64,000 nucleotides of DNA from Shinella daejeonensis (lineage in GTDB: Bacteria; Pseudomonadota; Alphaproteobacteria; Rhizobiales; Rhizobiaceae). The notes beneath the pieces were generated by a model. That model ran no database searches. It saw only the letters and a list, made by a program, of their open reading frames with translations, and had not been told where the DNA came from. A program made the position numbers and the translations under genes. Of the stretch, positions 9,258 to 21,059 are shown in pieces (the stretch's first letter is position 1; each line of letters opens with the position of its first letter). The DNA lies in assembly GCF_024281235.1 (NCBI RefSeq), contig NZ_JAHWXY010000008.1, forward strand, positions 108,033 to 172,032. Direction: 5' to 3'.

Positions 9258-10358
9258 CTATTGAAGCGGCCGGGGGGTCGGCATGGGCGGGATCGCCGGC
9301 AGTGCCGGAAAGCCGGCGGACATCGCAGCCCCGACCGTGGCCGGCCGGCCGGCGCCGCCGGAAAAGGCCAGCACCCGCGAAGGGCCGCCGCGATAGGTCG
9401 CCTCCAGTTCGGAGGCCGGCGAGGGGCCGGCGAGCACGGCGGCGCAGGCGCCGGGCAGATCGGCGAGCGTCACGACGCGCGGCTTGGCCGGCTTGACCGG
9501 CTTGGTGTCCTTCTTCGGGGCGGGTTTCGCCCAGGGTTCCTTGGTGAACCACCAGGCGAGCGACTGGTCGCAGCCGTCGCCTGCCGGCACCGCGGCCTGC
9601 GGTTTGCAGCCGGCCGCGCCCTCGGGGCACTTGATGCGGATATGGAAATGTTCGTCATGGCCGTAGATCGGCCGCACCTTGCCGAGGTGGGTGCGATCGC
9701 CGTTCCAGGTGTCGCAGAGCTTCTTCTTGATCGCCGGATTGACGAAGACGCGCTCGACCTGCGGATAGCTTGCGGCCGTCATGACGAGACGGGCGTGGGT
9801 CTCCGTCCAGCGTCGCGGATCGACCGTCAGGAACTTGCTCCTGTCGAGCATGGTGGTGAAGGGGAGCGTCTCGCGCTCCGCCACGGAAAGCCTGCGCTCC
9901 GGCATCGGCGTGAACCAGACGTCGGCGTCGAGGCCGACCTGATGCGAGGCGTGGCCGTTGAGCATCGGCCCGCCGCGCGGCTGCGAGATGTCGCCGAGCA
10001 GCAGCCCGGGCCAGCCGATGGCGCGGGCGTCCTGCGAAAAGCGTTCGAGCAGCGCGAGCATCTCGGGATGGCCCCAGCGGCGGTTGCGCGACAGCCGCAT
10101 GGCCTGCCACGCGGGGCCGTCTGCGGGAATGGCCATCGCCCCGGCGATGCAGCCTTTCGCATAGGAACCGTAGGGTTGCGCGTCCATGCGGGCGGGTAGC
10201 CGCTTGGCGCCGAACAGCGCCTTGGCCGCCGTTTCATCGGCCAGGGCCGGATGGGGGAGCGCGGCAAGCGCGAGCCCGGCGGCGAAAAGGCGGAAGGCGA
10301 GACGGGAGAAGAGGGGTTGCAAGGGCGCTGTCCGGTCTGAAAACGAAATCGTTGCCAA
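9258..10358 (-). CDS. mepA: Penicillin-insensitive murein endopeptidase
   Basis: Periplasmic LAS-family metallopeptidase that cuts cross-links in peptidoglycan. A hydrophobic leader (FRLFAAGLALAALPHPALA) ends near residue 40. The zinc-site motifs are present: HASHQVGLDADVW supplies a histidine and an aspartate, and YGHDEHFHIRI supplies the second metal histidine. The 366-residue protein is longer than E. coli MepA (274) because of a Pro/Lys/Ala-rich C-terminal tail. The start is uncertain: the frame opens with TTG at 10358, and a TTG at 10322 would give a cleaner signal peptide. Confidence 0.85.
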   Translation of the reverse strand: MATISFSDRTAPLQPLFSRLAFRLFAAGLALAALPHPALADETAAKALFGAKRLPARMDAQPYGSYAKGCIAGAMAIPADGPAWQAMRLSRNRRWGHPEMLALLERFSQDARAIGWPGLLLGDISQPRGGPMLNGHASHQVGLDADVWFTPMPERRLSVAERETLPFTTMLDRSKFLTVDPRRWTETHARLVMTAASYPQVERVFVNPAIKKKLCDTWNGDRTHLGKVRPIYGHDEHFHIRIKCPEGAAGCKPQAAVPAGDGCDQSLAWWFTKEPWAKPAPKKDTKPVKPAKPRVVTLADLPGACAAVLAGPSPASELEATYRGGPSRVLAFSGGAGRPATVGAAMSAGFPALPAIPPMPTPRPLQ

Positions 10359-10508
10359 AGGCTAAACGACCATCCTTTCGAGGAGGTGAATGGTAGCGCC
10401 GAAAAGAGCGGCAAAAAACGGCCGCTTTGAGGACGGACTGTCATTTGCCCGCATTTTGCCTATTCTCCCGGTAAGATTCGGGGACGCCCGCACGAAAGGA
10501 AATCCGGA

Positions 10509-12365
10509 ATGAAGATACCGCAGGCAGGACCGGCGACGAGGATCGCGATGATGGCGCTGGCTCTTTCGCTGGTTCTTTCCGGAGGGGCGGGAGCCGAGGA
10601 CGCGCGCACGCCGCAATGGCGCAGCGGCGTTGCGACCGCCGGCGACCTGAAGCATCCGGACGGGTTCGCGCATTTCGACTACGTCAATCCCGATGCGCCG
10701 AAGGGAGGCGAACTGAGGCTTTCCGCCCTCGGCACCTTCGACACGTTCAATCCGCTTCTGGCGCGGGGCGAGGCGGCAAGCGGCCTCAGTCTCGTCTTCG
10801 ACACGCTGATGCAGCCGGCGGAAGACGAGATCACGGCCTCCTATGGTCTGCTTGCCGAGGCGGTTTCCTATCCCGACGATATTTCACAGGCCACCTTCCG
10901 CCTGCGCGCCGAGGCGAAATGGGCCGATGGCGCGCCCGTGACGCCGGAGGACGTCGTCTACAGTTTCGAGAAGGCGAAGGAACTCAATCCGCTTTACACC
11001 AGCTATTATCAGCATGTGGTTTCGGCGGAGGCCTCCGGCGAGCGCGACGTCACCTTCCGCTTCGACGAGAAGAACAATCGGGAACTGCCGCAGATCCTCG
11101 GCCAGTTCCCGATCATGCCGAAGCACTGGTGGGAGGGCGAGGACGGGAAGGGCGTAAAGCGGGATATCGGCCGCACGACGCTGGAGCCCGTCATGGGCTC
11201 GGGTCCCTATCGCATCGCCAGCTTTCAGGCCGGCTCCACGGTGCGCTACGAATTGCGTGACGATTATTGGGGCAAGGACGTCAACGTCAACGTCGGCCGC
11301 AACAATTTCGGCGTGATCAGCTATGCGTTCTTCGGCGACCGCAACGTCGAATTCGAAGCCTTCCGGGCCGGCAACGTCGATTTCTTCCAGGACAACAGCG
11401 CCAGCCACTGGGCGACGGCCTACGACTTTCCGGCCATGAAGGACGGCCGCGTGCTGCGCGAGGAAATCGAGAATCCGCTGCGCGCCACCGGCATCATGCA
11501 GGCCTTCGTGCCCAATCTGCGGCGCGAGAAGTTCCAGGATCAGCGGGTGCGCGAGGCGCTGAACTACGCTTTCGATTTCGAGGATCTGAACCGTAACCTC
11601 GCCTATAACGCCTTCGAGCGCGTCGACAGCTATTTCTGGGGCACCGAGCTTGCCTCCTCCGGCCTGCCGGAAGGTCGCGAGAAGGAAATCCTGGAGGCCT
11701 TGAAGGACAAGGTCCCGCCAGCCGTCTTCACGACGCCCTATACCAATCCCGTGGCCGGCGATCCGCAGAAGGCGCGCGGGAACCTGCGGCAGGCGCTCAC
11801 GCTCTTCCAGGAGGCCGGCTACGAACTGAAGGGCAACCGGCTGGTGAACGCCGAGACCGGCGACCCCTTCGGCATCGAGATCCTGCTGTCCAATCCGTCT
11901 TTCGAGCGAACGGTCACGCCCTTCGTCAACAGCCTGAAGAAGATCGGCGTCGACGCCCGCATCCGCACCGTCGACGCCTCGCAATATACCAATCGCCTCA
12001 GAAGCTTCGATTACGACATGATCTACGGCATCTGGGCGCAGACGCTGGTTCCCGGCAACGAGCAGATCGATTACTGGGGCTCGGCCTCCGTCGATCGCGA
12101 AGGCTCCAAGAACTATGCCGGCATTTCGGATCCGGCGATCGACGAACTGATCCGGAAGATCATCTTCGCGCCGGACCGCGAGGAACTGGTGGCCGCCACC
12201 CGCGCGCTCGACCGGGTGTTGCTGGCGCATCATTATGTCGTGCCGCTGTTTTATTCCAGGGCGGTGCGGATCGCCTATTGGAAACGTCTCGTCCGTCCGC
12301 AGGAACTGCCCTATTACGGCCTCGGCTTCCCCGACCTGTGGTGGTCGGCAGATGCCGGCAAGTGA
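10509..12365 (+). CDS. yejA: Peptide ABC transporter substrate-binding protein
   Basis: Periplasmic family 5 solute-binding protein for the downstream YejBEF transporter, which in enterobacteria imports oligopeptides and microcin C. It has a signal peptide (MKIPQAGP...LVLSGGAGAE), then FDYVNPDAPKGGELRLSALG, which is the hallmark opening of YejA proteins, and 618 residues in total. The start has AAAGGAAATCCGGA just upstream. It is separated from yejB by 184 bases, which is enough for a separate promoter or an RNA structure; I see no clear one. Confidence 0.92.
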   Translation: MKIPQAGPATRIAMMALALSLVLSGGAGAEDARTPQWRSGVATAGDLKHPDGFAHFDYVNPDAPKGGELRLSALGTFDTFNPLLARGEAASGLSLVFDTLMQPAEDEITASYGLLAEAVSYPDDISQATFRLRAEAKWADGAPVTPEDVVYSFEKAKELNPLYTSYYQHVVSAEASGERDVTFRFDEKNNRELPQILGQFPIMPKHWWEGEDGKGVKRDIGRTTLEPVMGSGPYRIASFQAGSTVRYELRDDYWGKDVNVNVGRNNFGVISYAFFGDRNVEFEAFRAGNVDFFQDNSASHWATAYDFPAMKDGRVLREEIENPLRATGIMQAFVPNLRREKFQDQRVREALNYAFDFEDLNRNLAYNAFERVDSYFWGTELASSGLPEGREKEILEALKDKVPPAVFTTPYTNPVAGDPQKARGNLRQALTLFQEAGYELKGNRLVNAETGDPFGIEILLSNPSFERTVTPFVNSLKKIGVDARIRTVDASQYTNRLRSFDYDMIYGIWAQTLVPGNEQIDYWGSASVDREGSKNYAGISDPAIDELIRKIIFAPDREELVAATRALDRVLLAHHYVVPLFYSRAVRIAYWKRLVRPQELPYYGLGFPDLWWSADAGK

Positions 12366-12549
12366 GCGGGGACTTGCGCGCAACCGCGTCCTCGGCTCCA
12401 TATAGCAGAGACGAATCATCATCGCCGCCGCGCTGTCGCGCGGCCGGCAGAGCGGAAGGAAAAGGCTTGAGCGGCTGGATATCGAAGCGGAGCGCTCCAG
12501 GGCGGTCAACCGAAGCGAACCGGCATGTCTTGCGGGCGGGACGCCGCTG

Positions 12550-13626
12550 ATGGGCGCCTATATCCTGCGCCGCCTCCTGCTGATGATCCCGACCATTCTC
12601 GGGATCATGGCGATTTCCTTCACGATCGTCCAGTTCGCGCCGGGCGGGCCGGTGGAACAGGTGATCTCGGATCTCACCAATCAGGGGGCGGGCGACCGGC
12701 TGTCCGGCGGCGGCGATCTTCTGGCCGCCGGCGGCGACGAAGGGACCTATCGCGGCGCGCGCGGCCTCGATCCCGAATTCATCGCCAAGCTGGAAAAGCA
12801 GTTCGGTTTCGACAAGCCGCCGCTCGAACGCTTCGGCATCATGATGTGGGACTATCTCCGTTTCGACTTCGGCGAGAGCTTCTTCCGCAACATCTCGGTC
12901 GTGGACCTGATCGCCCAGAAGATGCCGGTCTCCATCTCGCTCGGCGTCTGGATCCTCGTCCTCTCCTATGCGATCTCCATTCCGCTCGGCATCCGCAAGG
13001 CGGTGAAGGACGGCTCGTCCTTCGACATGTGGACCTCGGGTATCATCATCGTCGGCTACGCCGTGCCGAGCTTCCTCTTCGGCATCCTGCTGATCGTGCT
13101 TTTCGCCGGCGGCTCCTTTTTCGACTGGTTCCCGTTGCGCGGTATCGTTTCGGACAATTTCTCCAGCCTTGCCTGGTGGCAGAAGCCGCTCGACTATATG
13201 TGGCACATGACGCTGCCGCTGATCACCTTGCTGCTCTCGGCGTTTGCGACGACGACGCTGCTGACGAAGAATTCCTTCATCGACGAGATCAAGAAGCAAT
13301 ATGTGACGACGGCGCGCGCCAAGGGACTGACCGAGCGGCAGGTGCTCTACGGCCATGTCTTCCGCAACGCCATGCTGATCATCATCGCCGGTTTTCCCGG
13401 CGCTTTCATTTCGGCCTTCTTCACCGGATCGCTGCTGATCGAATATATCTTCTCGCTCGACGGCCTCGGCCGCCTCGGTTACGATTCCATCGTGCGGCGC
13501 GACTATCCGATCGTCTTCGCGACGCTTTATATCTTCTCGCTGATGGGTCTCGTCGTCAGCCTCATTTCCGATCTCATCTATACCTGGGTCGATCCGCGCA
13601 TCGATTTCGAGCGAAGGGACGTGTGA
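12550..13626 (+). CDS. yejB: Peptide ABC transporter permease YejB
   Basis: Inner-membrane permease of the binding-protein-dependent type, 358 residues. It has several membrane helices (start [20 protein letters not shown]) and the EAA-like loop [28 protein letters not shown], which contacts the ATPase. A loop rich in Gly/Asp at residues 50-80 is usual for YejB. The stop codon overlaps the yejE start by one base (TGATG), showing tight coupling. Confidence 0.93.
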   Translation: MGAYILRRLLLMIPTILGIMAISFTIVQFAPGGPVEQVISDLTNQGAGDRLSGGGDLLAAGGDEGTYRGARGLDPEFIAKLEKQFGFDKPPLERFGIMMWDYLRFDFGESFFRNISVVDLIAQKMPVSISLGVWILVLSYAISIPLGIRKAVKDGSSFDMWTSGIIIVGYAVPSFLFGILLIVLFAGGSFFDWFPLRGIVSDNFSSLAWWQKPLDYMWHMTLPLITLLLSAFATTTLLTKNSFIDEIKKQYVTTARAKGLTERQVLYGHVFRNAMLIIIAGFPGAFISAFFTGSLLIEYIFSLDGLGRLGYDSIVRRDYPIVFATLYIFSLMGLVVSLISDLIYTWVDPRIDFERRDV

Positions 13627-14761
13627 TGAGCGCCGTCGCCCGCCTCGAACCCGCCGCCGCGCCCCGGAAGGGCCGGTTGTCGCCGACCAACCGGCGGCGC
13701 TGGGAGAATTTCAAGGCGAACCGGCGCGGCTACTGGTCGCTCTGGATCTTCCTTGTCCTGTTCGTGCTCAGCCTCTTCGCCGGATTTGTCGCCAACGACC
13801 GGCCGATCATCGCCTCCTACAAGGGCGAGCTGCTTTTCCCCGTCGTCATCGATTATCCGGAAGAAAAATTCGGCGGCTTCCTGGCGGAGACGGATTATCG
13901 CTCCGATTTCATCCAGGACGAGATCGACGCCCACGGCTGGACGGTCTGGCCGCCGATCCGCTATTCCTATCGCACCACCAATTCCAATATCCCCCATTCC
14001 GCACCCACCCGGCCCTTCTGGCTGATGTCCGGGGAGGAGCGCTGCGCCGGTTATCCGCAAGGGGCCACCGATCCGGCCTGCAACTGGAGCAACCTCAACT
14101 GGCTGGGAACCGACGATCAGGCGCGCGATGTGCTGGCGCGCGGCATCTACGGCTTCCGCATCTCCGTATTGTTCGGCCTCGCGCTCACCATCGCCTCGGC
14201 CGTCGTCGGGGTCACGGCGGGGGCGGTGCAGGGGTATTTCGGCGGCTGGACCGATCTTTTGATGCAGCGTTTCATCGAAATCTGGTCGTCGATGCCGGTG
14301 CTCTACATCCTCCTGATCATCGCCGCCATCCTGCCGCCCGGCTTCTGGATCCTGCTCGGCATCATGCTGCTCTTTTCCTGGGTCGGCTTCGTCGGCGTGG
14401 TGCGGGCGGAGTTCCTGCGCGCCCGTAATTTCGAATATGTGCGGGCGGCCCGCGCGCTTGGGGTCGGCAATGGCACGATCATGTACCGCCACCTGCTGCC
14501 CAACGCCATGGTGGCGACACTGACCTTCCTTCCCTTCATCCTCTCCGGCTCGATCACCACGCTCACCTCGCTCGACTTTCTCGGCTTCGGCATGCCGCCG
14601 GGCTCGCCCTCGCTCGGGGAACTGATCGCCCAGGGCAAGGAGAACCTTCAGGCCCCCTGGCTGGGGCTTACCGCCTTCGTCATCATGTCGCTGATGCTGT
14701 CGCTCCTGATCTTCGTCGGCGAGGCGACACGGGACGCCTTCGATCCGCGCAAGACCTTCCG

Positions 14762-14765
<4 letters not shown>
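13626..14765 (+). CDS. yejE: Peptide ABC transporter permease YejE
   Basis: Second permease subunit, 379 residues. The N-terminal tail is basic (NRRRWENFKANRRGYWSLWI), and a large periplasmic loop carries SGEERCAGYPQGATDPACNW. The EAA loop is RARNFEYVRAARALGVGNGTIMYRHLLPNAM. It pairs with YejB. The end overlaps yejF by four bases (ATGA), so translation is probably coupled through yejB-E-F. Confidence 0.93.
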
Positions 14766-16402
<1,637 letters not shown>

Positions 16403-16411
16403 GAACAGGAC

Positions 16412-17371
16412 GTGCAGAGGAAAAGCCCGGTCATCATCGATCTGAAATTCGATCCGCAGCAGGTGGCGGCCGCCCTCAAGGGGGCATTCGCGGACCGTGA
16501 GGTCATCAACCTCCTTCATCCGGCCAACCGCAACCGCGATCTGTCGGATGTCGATTATGCGGTCGTCTGGAAGCCGGGCGCCGATCTCTTTTCCCGCGCG
16601 CGCAATCTCAAGGCGGTCTTCTCCGGCGGGGCCGGCGTCGATCATGTGCTGTCGCTGCCCGGACTTCCGGATGCGCCGCTGGTGCGCTTCGTCGACCGCT
16701 CGCTCGCCACGCGCATGAGCGAGTGGGTGGCGATGCAGTGCCTTCTGCACCTGCGCCAGCATCTGGCCTACGAGGCCCAGCGCCGCCAGCGTATCTGGCG
16801 GGAGCTGGTTCAGCCGGAGGCCCGGGAGATCACCGTCGGCGTGATGGGTTTCGGCGTGCTCGGCCAGGATGCGGCCGTCAAGCTGAAGGCCCTCGGTTTC
16901 AACGTCATCGGCTGGTCGAGAAGCCGCAAGCACGTGGAGGGTTTCGAAACCTATGACGCCGGCGGGCTCGACGCCTTCCTTGCAAGGACCGACCTCCTCG
17001 TCGGCCTGCTGCCGCTGACCGCGGAGACCACGGGCATCTATAATACCGGCCTGTTCTCGCGGCTCTCCCGCAAGGGCCCCTTTGGCGCGCCGGTCTTCAT
17101 CAACGCGGGTCGCGGCGGCAGCCAGATCGAGGCGGATATCGTCGCCAGCCTCGGCGACGGCACATTGCACGGCGTGTCGCTCGACGTCTTCGAGCAGGAG
17201 CCCCTGCCGCTCGAAAGTCCGCTCTGGTCGATGGAAAAGGTGTTCATCACGCCGCACGCCTCCGCCGCCTCGGACGTGAAGGCGCTGGTGGCGCATGTCG
17301 AGCGGCAGATCGCGCGTTTCGAGCGGGGCGAGCCGTTCGAGTTCCTGGTGGACCGCGCGTCCGGCTACTGA
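16412..17371 (+). CDS. ghrA: Glyoxylate/hydroxypyruvate reductase A family dehydrogenase
   Basis: D-isomer 2-hydroxyacid dehydrogenase, 319 residues, expected to reduce glyoxylate or hydroxypyruvate with NADPH. Seen features: the nucleotide-binding region VGVMGFGVLGQDAAVKLKALGF, followed by WSRSRK, whose basic residues are typical of NADP preference. Also seen are the catalytic arginine region INAGRGGSQIEADI and the histidine in FITPHASAASD. The start is a GTG preceded by AGGAACAGGA. The exact substrate is inferred from family. Confidence 0.85.
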   Translation: MQRKSPVIIDLKFDPQQVAAALKGAFADREVINLLHPANRNRDLSDVDYAVVWKPGADLFSRARNLKAVFSGGAGVDHVLSLPGLPDAPLVRFVDRSLATRMSEWVAMQCLLHLRQHLAYEAQRRQRIWRELVQPEAREITVGVMGFGVLGQDAAVKLKALGFNVIGWSRSRKHVEGFETYDAGGLDAFLARTDLLVGLLPLTAETTGIYNTGLFSRLSRKGPFGAPVFINAGRGGSQIEADIVASLGDGTLHGVSLDVFEQEPLPLESPLWSMEKVFITPHASAASDVKALVAHVERQIARFERGEPFEFLVDRASGY

Positions 17372-17379
17372 GCGATCCG

Positions 17380-18234
17380 TCAGGGACGGCGCAAGCCGGT
17401 CGGCTGCTGGTAAAGCCAGCCGATGCGGCGGATCGCCTCCTCCAGACCTTCCCGCGCGACGTTCATCGTATGGCCGTTGGCGTGCAGGATCGTCCGCTCG
17501 TCCTCCATGATGGCGACATGGCCCCGCCAGAAGACGAGGTCGCCCCGCCGCAAGGCTTCCCGTTCGATCGGGACGCCGAGTCCGGCCGCCTGCATGTCGG
17601 AATCGCGCGGCGCCTTGCGACCGGCCATCATCATCGAAAGCTGCACGAGACCGGAGCAATCGATGCCGAAACCGGAGCGGCCGCCCCACAGGTAGGGGGT
17701 TTCGAGAAACCGCGCTGCGGTGGCGACATAATCGTCGTCCGGCGGCTCGCCAATGGCGATGCAATGGGCGGCCACCACCGACTGGCCGCCGGAGAGTGTC
17801 AGGTAACGGGTGCCGCGCGTTTCGCTTTCTCCGGAAATCGTAAGCCGGCTACCCATCGAGAGCGTAAAGGCCGCCGGCGTCTTCAGGTCGTTTCCGGTAT
17901 AGGCGAAGGTTCGCGGTGCGGCGACGATATGGGTGGCCGGCCCGCCGGTTTCGCGCAGCGCGGTTTCCGGCAGATAGCCGACATAGCCGTCGGCGTCCGC
18001 CTTCACCCAGGCCCAGCCTTCCGCACGGTCGAACAGGCGAACTGTTTCACCGAACAGCAGCTGCGTGTCGATGCCGGCGGCCTCATCCGGCCGTGGACGC
18101 AGCGCCGCGACCGGAACGGCGACAGCGGCGGGCGTTCCCTCCACATAGCGTTCGGCGGCGACGATGCCGGCAAGACCGGCTTCGGCGAGATCGGGTCGGT
18201 AAGCGTTCAGGCGGCGGTCCGGAAGGGCGGTCAT
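17380..18234 (-). CDS. NlpC/P60 cell-wall peptidase with SH3-like domains
   Basis: A 284-residue C40-family cysteine peptidase that should hydrolyse peptidoglycan stem peptides. The first half has SH3-like folds (LLFGETVRLFDRAEGWAWVKADADGYVGYLP). The catalytic domain carries the cysteine in GIDCSGLVQLSM, the histidine in RGHVAIM, and HANGHTMNV as the third polar region. No signal peptide is obvious, which is common for this rhizobial group. It ends nine bases from convergent ghrA and lies ten bases after the MarR gene. Confidence 0.88.
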   Translation of the reverse strand: MTALPDRRLNAYRPDLAEAGLAGIVAAERYVEGTPAAVAVPVAALRPRPDEAAGIDTQLLFGETVRLFDRAEGWAWVKADADGYVGYLPETALRETGGPATHIVAAPRTFAYTGNDLKTPAAFTLSMGSRLTISGESETRGTRYLTLSGGQSVVAAHCIAIGEPPDDDYVATAARFLETPYLWGGRSGFGIDCSGLVQLSMMMAGRKAPRDSDMQAAGLGVPIEREALRRGDLVFWRGHVAIMEDERTILHANGHTMNVAREGLEEAIRRIGWLYQQPTGLRRP

Positions 18235-18243
18235 GGCGGTCTT

Positions 18244-18591
18244 CTAGTCCAGCTTGCGGCCGGAGGCGATGACGAGATCGCCGAGCCGTTCGAGATAAAG
18301 CGCGCCGTCGACCGTGCGGCGGATGACGACATTGCGGCGGTCGCGCTCGTCGCGGACGCGCGTCACCAGCCCCATCTCTCCCATCGTGTCGAGCGCCCGG
18401 GTGATCACCGGCTTGGTCACGCCGAGCGTGGCGGCCAGCCCCCGCACCGTATGCGGCGGCGGCACGAGGTAGATTTCCATCAGGATGGCGAACTGGCGCA
18501 TGGTGAGATCGCGCCGGTCCTGACGCACCGTTTCCAGCATCACTGCATGCCAGAGGCCGAGCGCCTGCGATGGGGTCATGTCGAGCGGCAC
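18244..18591 (-). CDS. MarR-type transcriptional regulator
   Basis: A small (115-residue) winged-helix protein. The DNA-binding core reads LAATLGVTKPVITRALDTMGEMGLVTRVRDERDRR spread over residues 55-90, with the wing RRNVVIRRT typical of MarR proteins. The start is GTG at 18591 with GGAGG five bases upstream; an in-frame ATG lies at 18579. It precedes the NlpC/P60 gene by ten bases, so the two are probably co-transcribed. The ligand and targets are unknown. Confidence 0.82.
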   Translation of the reverse strand: MPLDMTPSQALGLWHAVMLETVRQDRRDLTMRQFAILMEIYLVPPPHTVRGLAATLGVTKPVITRALDTMGEMGLVTRVRDERDRRNVVIRRTVDGALYLERLGDLVIASGRKLD

Positions 18592-18654
18592 GGGGCCTCC
18601 GGCGCGAATGGGTCTTCGTTACGCTACCGTATCGGTTCCCGGAAGAAAAGGGTT

Positions 18655-20049
18655 TCAGCCCCCCGCCTGCCGCAGATGATGGTAGAGCGCGCGCACCGCC
18701 TGCGCCTCGCCGCCGGCCGGCCCGTGCGGCCGTTCGGCCGGCGCCCAGCCGTAGATGTCGAAATGCGCCCATCGGGCATTGCGTGTCACGAAGCGTTTCA
18801 GGAACAGCGCGGCGGTGACGGCGCCGGCCATGCCGCCGGCCGGCGCATTGGTCAGGTCGGCGATCCGGGCCGAGACGTCCTTCTCGTAGCCCTTCCACAG
18901 CGGCAGCCGCCAGAGCGGGTCGTCGGCGGCGACGCTGGCGGCGGAAAGATCGCGGGCAAGCGCCTCGTCGTCGGTGAAGAAGGGGGGAACGTCGGGGCCA
19001 AGCGCCACGCGCGCCGCACCGGTCAGCGTGGCCATGTCGACGACGAGATCGGCCTCTTCCTCGTCCGCATAGGCGAGCGCATCGGCAAGCACCAGCCGTC
19101 CCTCGGCGTCGGTATTGTCGATCTGCACCGTCAGGCCCTTGCGGCTCCGATAGATGTCGCCCGGCCGGAAGGCGTTGCCGGAGATGGCGTTTTCGACCAC
19201 CGGCAGCAGCACGCGCAGCTCGATGTCGAGCCCGGCGTCCATGATCATCAGCGCAAGGCCGAGCACGTTCGCCGCCCCGCCCATGTCCTTCTTCATCAGC
19301 AGCATCGAGGCGGCGGGCTTGATGTCGAGCCCGCCGGTATCGAAGCATACGCCCTTGCCGACGAGCGTCACGCGCCGGTGGCCCTTTCGGCCCCAGCGTA
19401 GTTCAACGAGGCGCGGGGCTTCCGCAGAAGCGCGCCCGACCGCATGGATCAGCGGGAAATTCTCCGCAAGCAGATCGTCGCCGGCGATGGTGGTGACGGT
19501 GGCGCCGTAATGGCCGGCAAGCGACCGGATGGCCGCTTCCAGCGCTTCCGGCCCCATGTCGTTGGTCGGCGTATTGATGAGGTCGCGGGCAAGGAACACG
19601 CCCGCCAGCTGCCGCTTCACGTCCGCGCCGTCCATCTCGTGTGGAAGGAGGAGCCTCGGCGTGTTTCCGCTGGAAGCCGCCTTGTAGCGGTTGAAGCGAT
19701 AGCTGCCGAGACCGAAGCCGAGCGCCAGCTTGACGGCGTCGATCGCCGTCGTTTCGATGCGCCAGTCGCCGGGCGGCAGCAGCCGGGCAAGCTTGCCGGC
19801 AAGAAACGGCGTCTCGCGGGGCGTCTTGCCGAGGCCGAAGAGCGCGCCGCCGAGGCGGCCGTCGGTGGCGGGAAGGGGAACGAACGCGCCTGCCTCCGCG
19901 GCAAAGCCGGTCTTGCGCGCCCAGTCGAGAACGGCGGGTTCGATCGTGCCGGCCTCGATTTCTCCGGGTGTAACGGCAAAGACCGGCAGGGATGGACCCT
20001 GGCCGTCGTGGAAGGGGGAAGGGCGGTCGATGAACTGGAAGGCGGGCAT
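18655..20049 (-). CDS. Leucyl aminopeptidase family (M17) protein
   Basis: Cytosolic metallo-aminopeptidase of 464 residues. The metal and catalytic motifs are clear: VGKGVCFDTGGLDIKP, MKKDMGGAANVLG and NTDAEGRLVLADAL, the family signature. It removes N-terminal residues from peptides, probably as a hexamer with two zinc or manganese ions per subunit. Rhizobia carry this as a second M17 enzyme alongside PepA; the substrate preference is not visible. Confidence 0.9.
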   Translation of the reverse strand: MPAFQFIDRPSPFHDGQGPSLPVFAVTPGEIEAGTIEPAVLDWARKTGFAAEAGAFVPLPATDGRLGGALFGLGKTPRETPFLAGKLARLLPPGDWRIETTAIDAVKLALGFGLGSYRFNRYKAASSGNTPRLLLPHEMDGADVKRQLAGVFLARDLINTPTNDMGPEALEAAIRSLAGHYGATVTTIAGDDLLAENFPLIHAVGRASAEAPRLVELRWGRKGHRRVTLVGKGVCFDTGGLDIKPAASMLLMKKDMGGAANVLGLALMIMDAGLDIELRVLLPVVENAISGNAFRPGDIYRSRKGLTVQIDNTDAEGRLVLADALAYADEEEADLVVDMATLTGAARVALGPDVPPFFTDDEALARDLSAASVAADDPLWRLPLWKGYEKDVSARIADLTNAPAGGMAGAVTAALFLKRFVTRNARWAHFDIYGWAPAERPHGPAGGEAQAVRALYHHLRQAGG

Positions 20050-20180
20050 GGGACACTTTCTGCAAGGGGCGGGAATCGTGAAATTAACATTCTATTAGGG
20101 TTAACGGAATATTTCTGGAGCAAGGGTAGCGGCGCGATTCTTTCCGCCGCACCGGGATCGGGGCTCGGGGAATTCGCAAC

Positions 20181-20990
20181 ATGACCGTTTCCGTCACACG
20201 CCATCTGCGCGCGGCCAGGCTTCTCGGTGGGGCGGCGCTGGTCGGGCTTGCCCTTTCCGGCTGCGCCGGCAAGAGCAACATCACCACGGGATCGGTGCCG
20301 CAATCGGCCCGGGCGGCGGGCGAGATGAATGCGACCGAATTGCGCGGCGCTGCGGAAGCGGCCGGACGCGCCTATGAGAAAAACCCCAAGGATCGCAATA
20401 TCGGCATGAACTATGCCAACGTCCTGCGCATGAACGGCCGCAACGATCAGGCGCTCGCCGTCATGCAGCAGGTCGCCATCTTCCATCCGAAGGACCGGGA
20501 CGTGCTGGCCGCCTACGGCAAGGCGCAGGCGGCCGCCGGCCAGCTTGAGCAGGCGCTGGCCACCGTGCTGCGGGCGCAAACGCCGGACCGGCCCGACTGG
20601 CGGCTGCAATCGGCCGAAGGCGCCATCCTCGACCAGCTCGGCCGTACGGCCGAGGCCCGCCAGCGTTATCGCAAGGCGCTCGACCTGAAGCCGAACGAGC
20701 CGTCGGTCCTGTCCAATCTCGGAATGTCCTATCTTCTGGCCCGCGATCTCAAGACGGCCGAGACCTATATGCGTTCCGCTGTCGCCCAGCCGGGCGCCGA
20801 CAGCAGCGTCCGCCAGAACCTGGCGCTGACCGTCGGCCTTCAGGGGCGCTTCCAGGAAGCCGAGACCATCGCCCGGCAGGAATTGACGGCCCAGCAGGCC
20901 GAGGCGAACGTCGCCTATCTGCGCTCGATGCTGACCCAGCAGAATGCCTGGAAGCAGCTCGCCGCCGACGACAGCAAGAACACCAACTGA
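20181..20990 (+). CDS. tadD: Tad pilus assembly lipoprotein with TPR repeats
   Basis: A 269-residue predicted outer-membrane lipoprotein needed for Tad pilus assembly. The leader ends in a lipobox LALSGC near residue 29. The rest is helical with tetratricopeptide units, for example YEKNPKDRNIGMNYANVLRM and ALDLKPNEPSVLSNLGMSYL. It faces the leftward tad operon across a 70-base gap, and GGGGAA precedes its ATG. Placement in the tad locus supports the TadD call. Confidence 0.88.
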   Translation: MTVSVTRHLRAARLLGGAALVGLALSGCAGKSNITTGSVPQSARAAGEMNATELRGAAEAAGRAYEKNPKDRNIGMNYANVLRMNGRNDQALAVMQQVAIFHPKDRDVLAAYGKAQAAAGQLEQALATVLRAQTPDRPDWRLQSAEGAILDQLGRTAEARQRYRKALDLKPNEPSVLSNLGMSYLLARDLKTAETYMRSAVAQPGADSSVRQNLALTVGLQGRFQEAETIARQELTAQQAEANVAYLRSMLTQQNAWKQLAADDSKNTN

Positions 20991-21017
20991 ACCCGACCGG
21001 ATCCTTCGCAAAGCTGC

Positions 21018-21039
21018 TGATCCCGTCGGTACGGGATCA
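21018..21039. terminator. Bidirectional hairpin between tadD and tadC
   Basis: Nine-base perfect arms (TGATCCCGT / ACGGGATCA) flank a CGGT loop between two convergent genes. A T-run (GTTTTT, 21055-21060) lies 16 bases further on the plus strand, so the hairpin may end tadD transcription and protect from tadC read-through. Confidence 0.55.
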
Positions 21040-21059
21040 ACGGCGGCGGCGGGCGTTTT

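Noticed and set aside
12366..12549. Riboswitch or small RNA between yejA and yejB
   Set aside because: I found no recognisable conserved core or strong stem; the gap may just hold a minor promoter.
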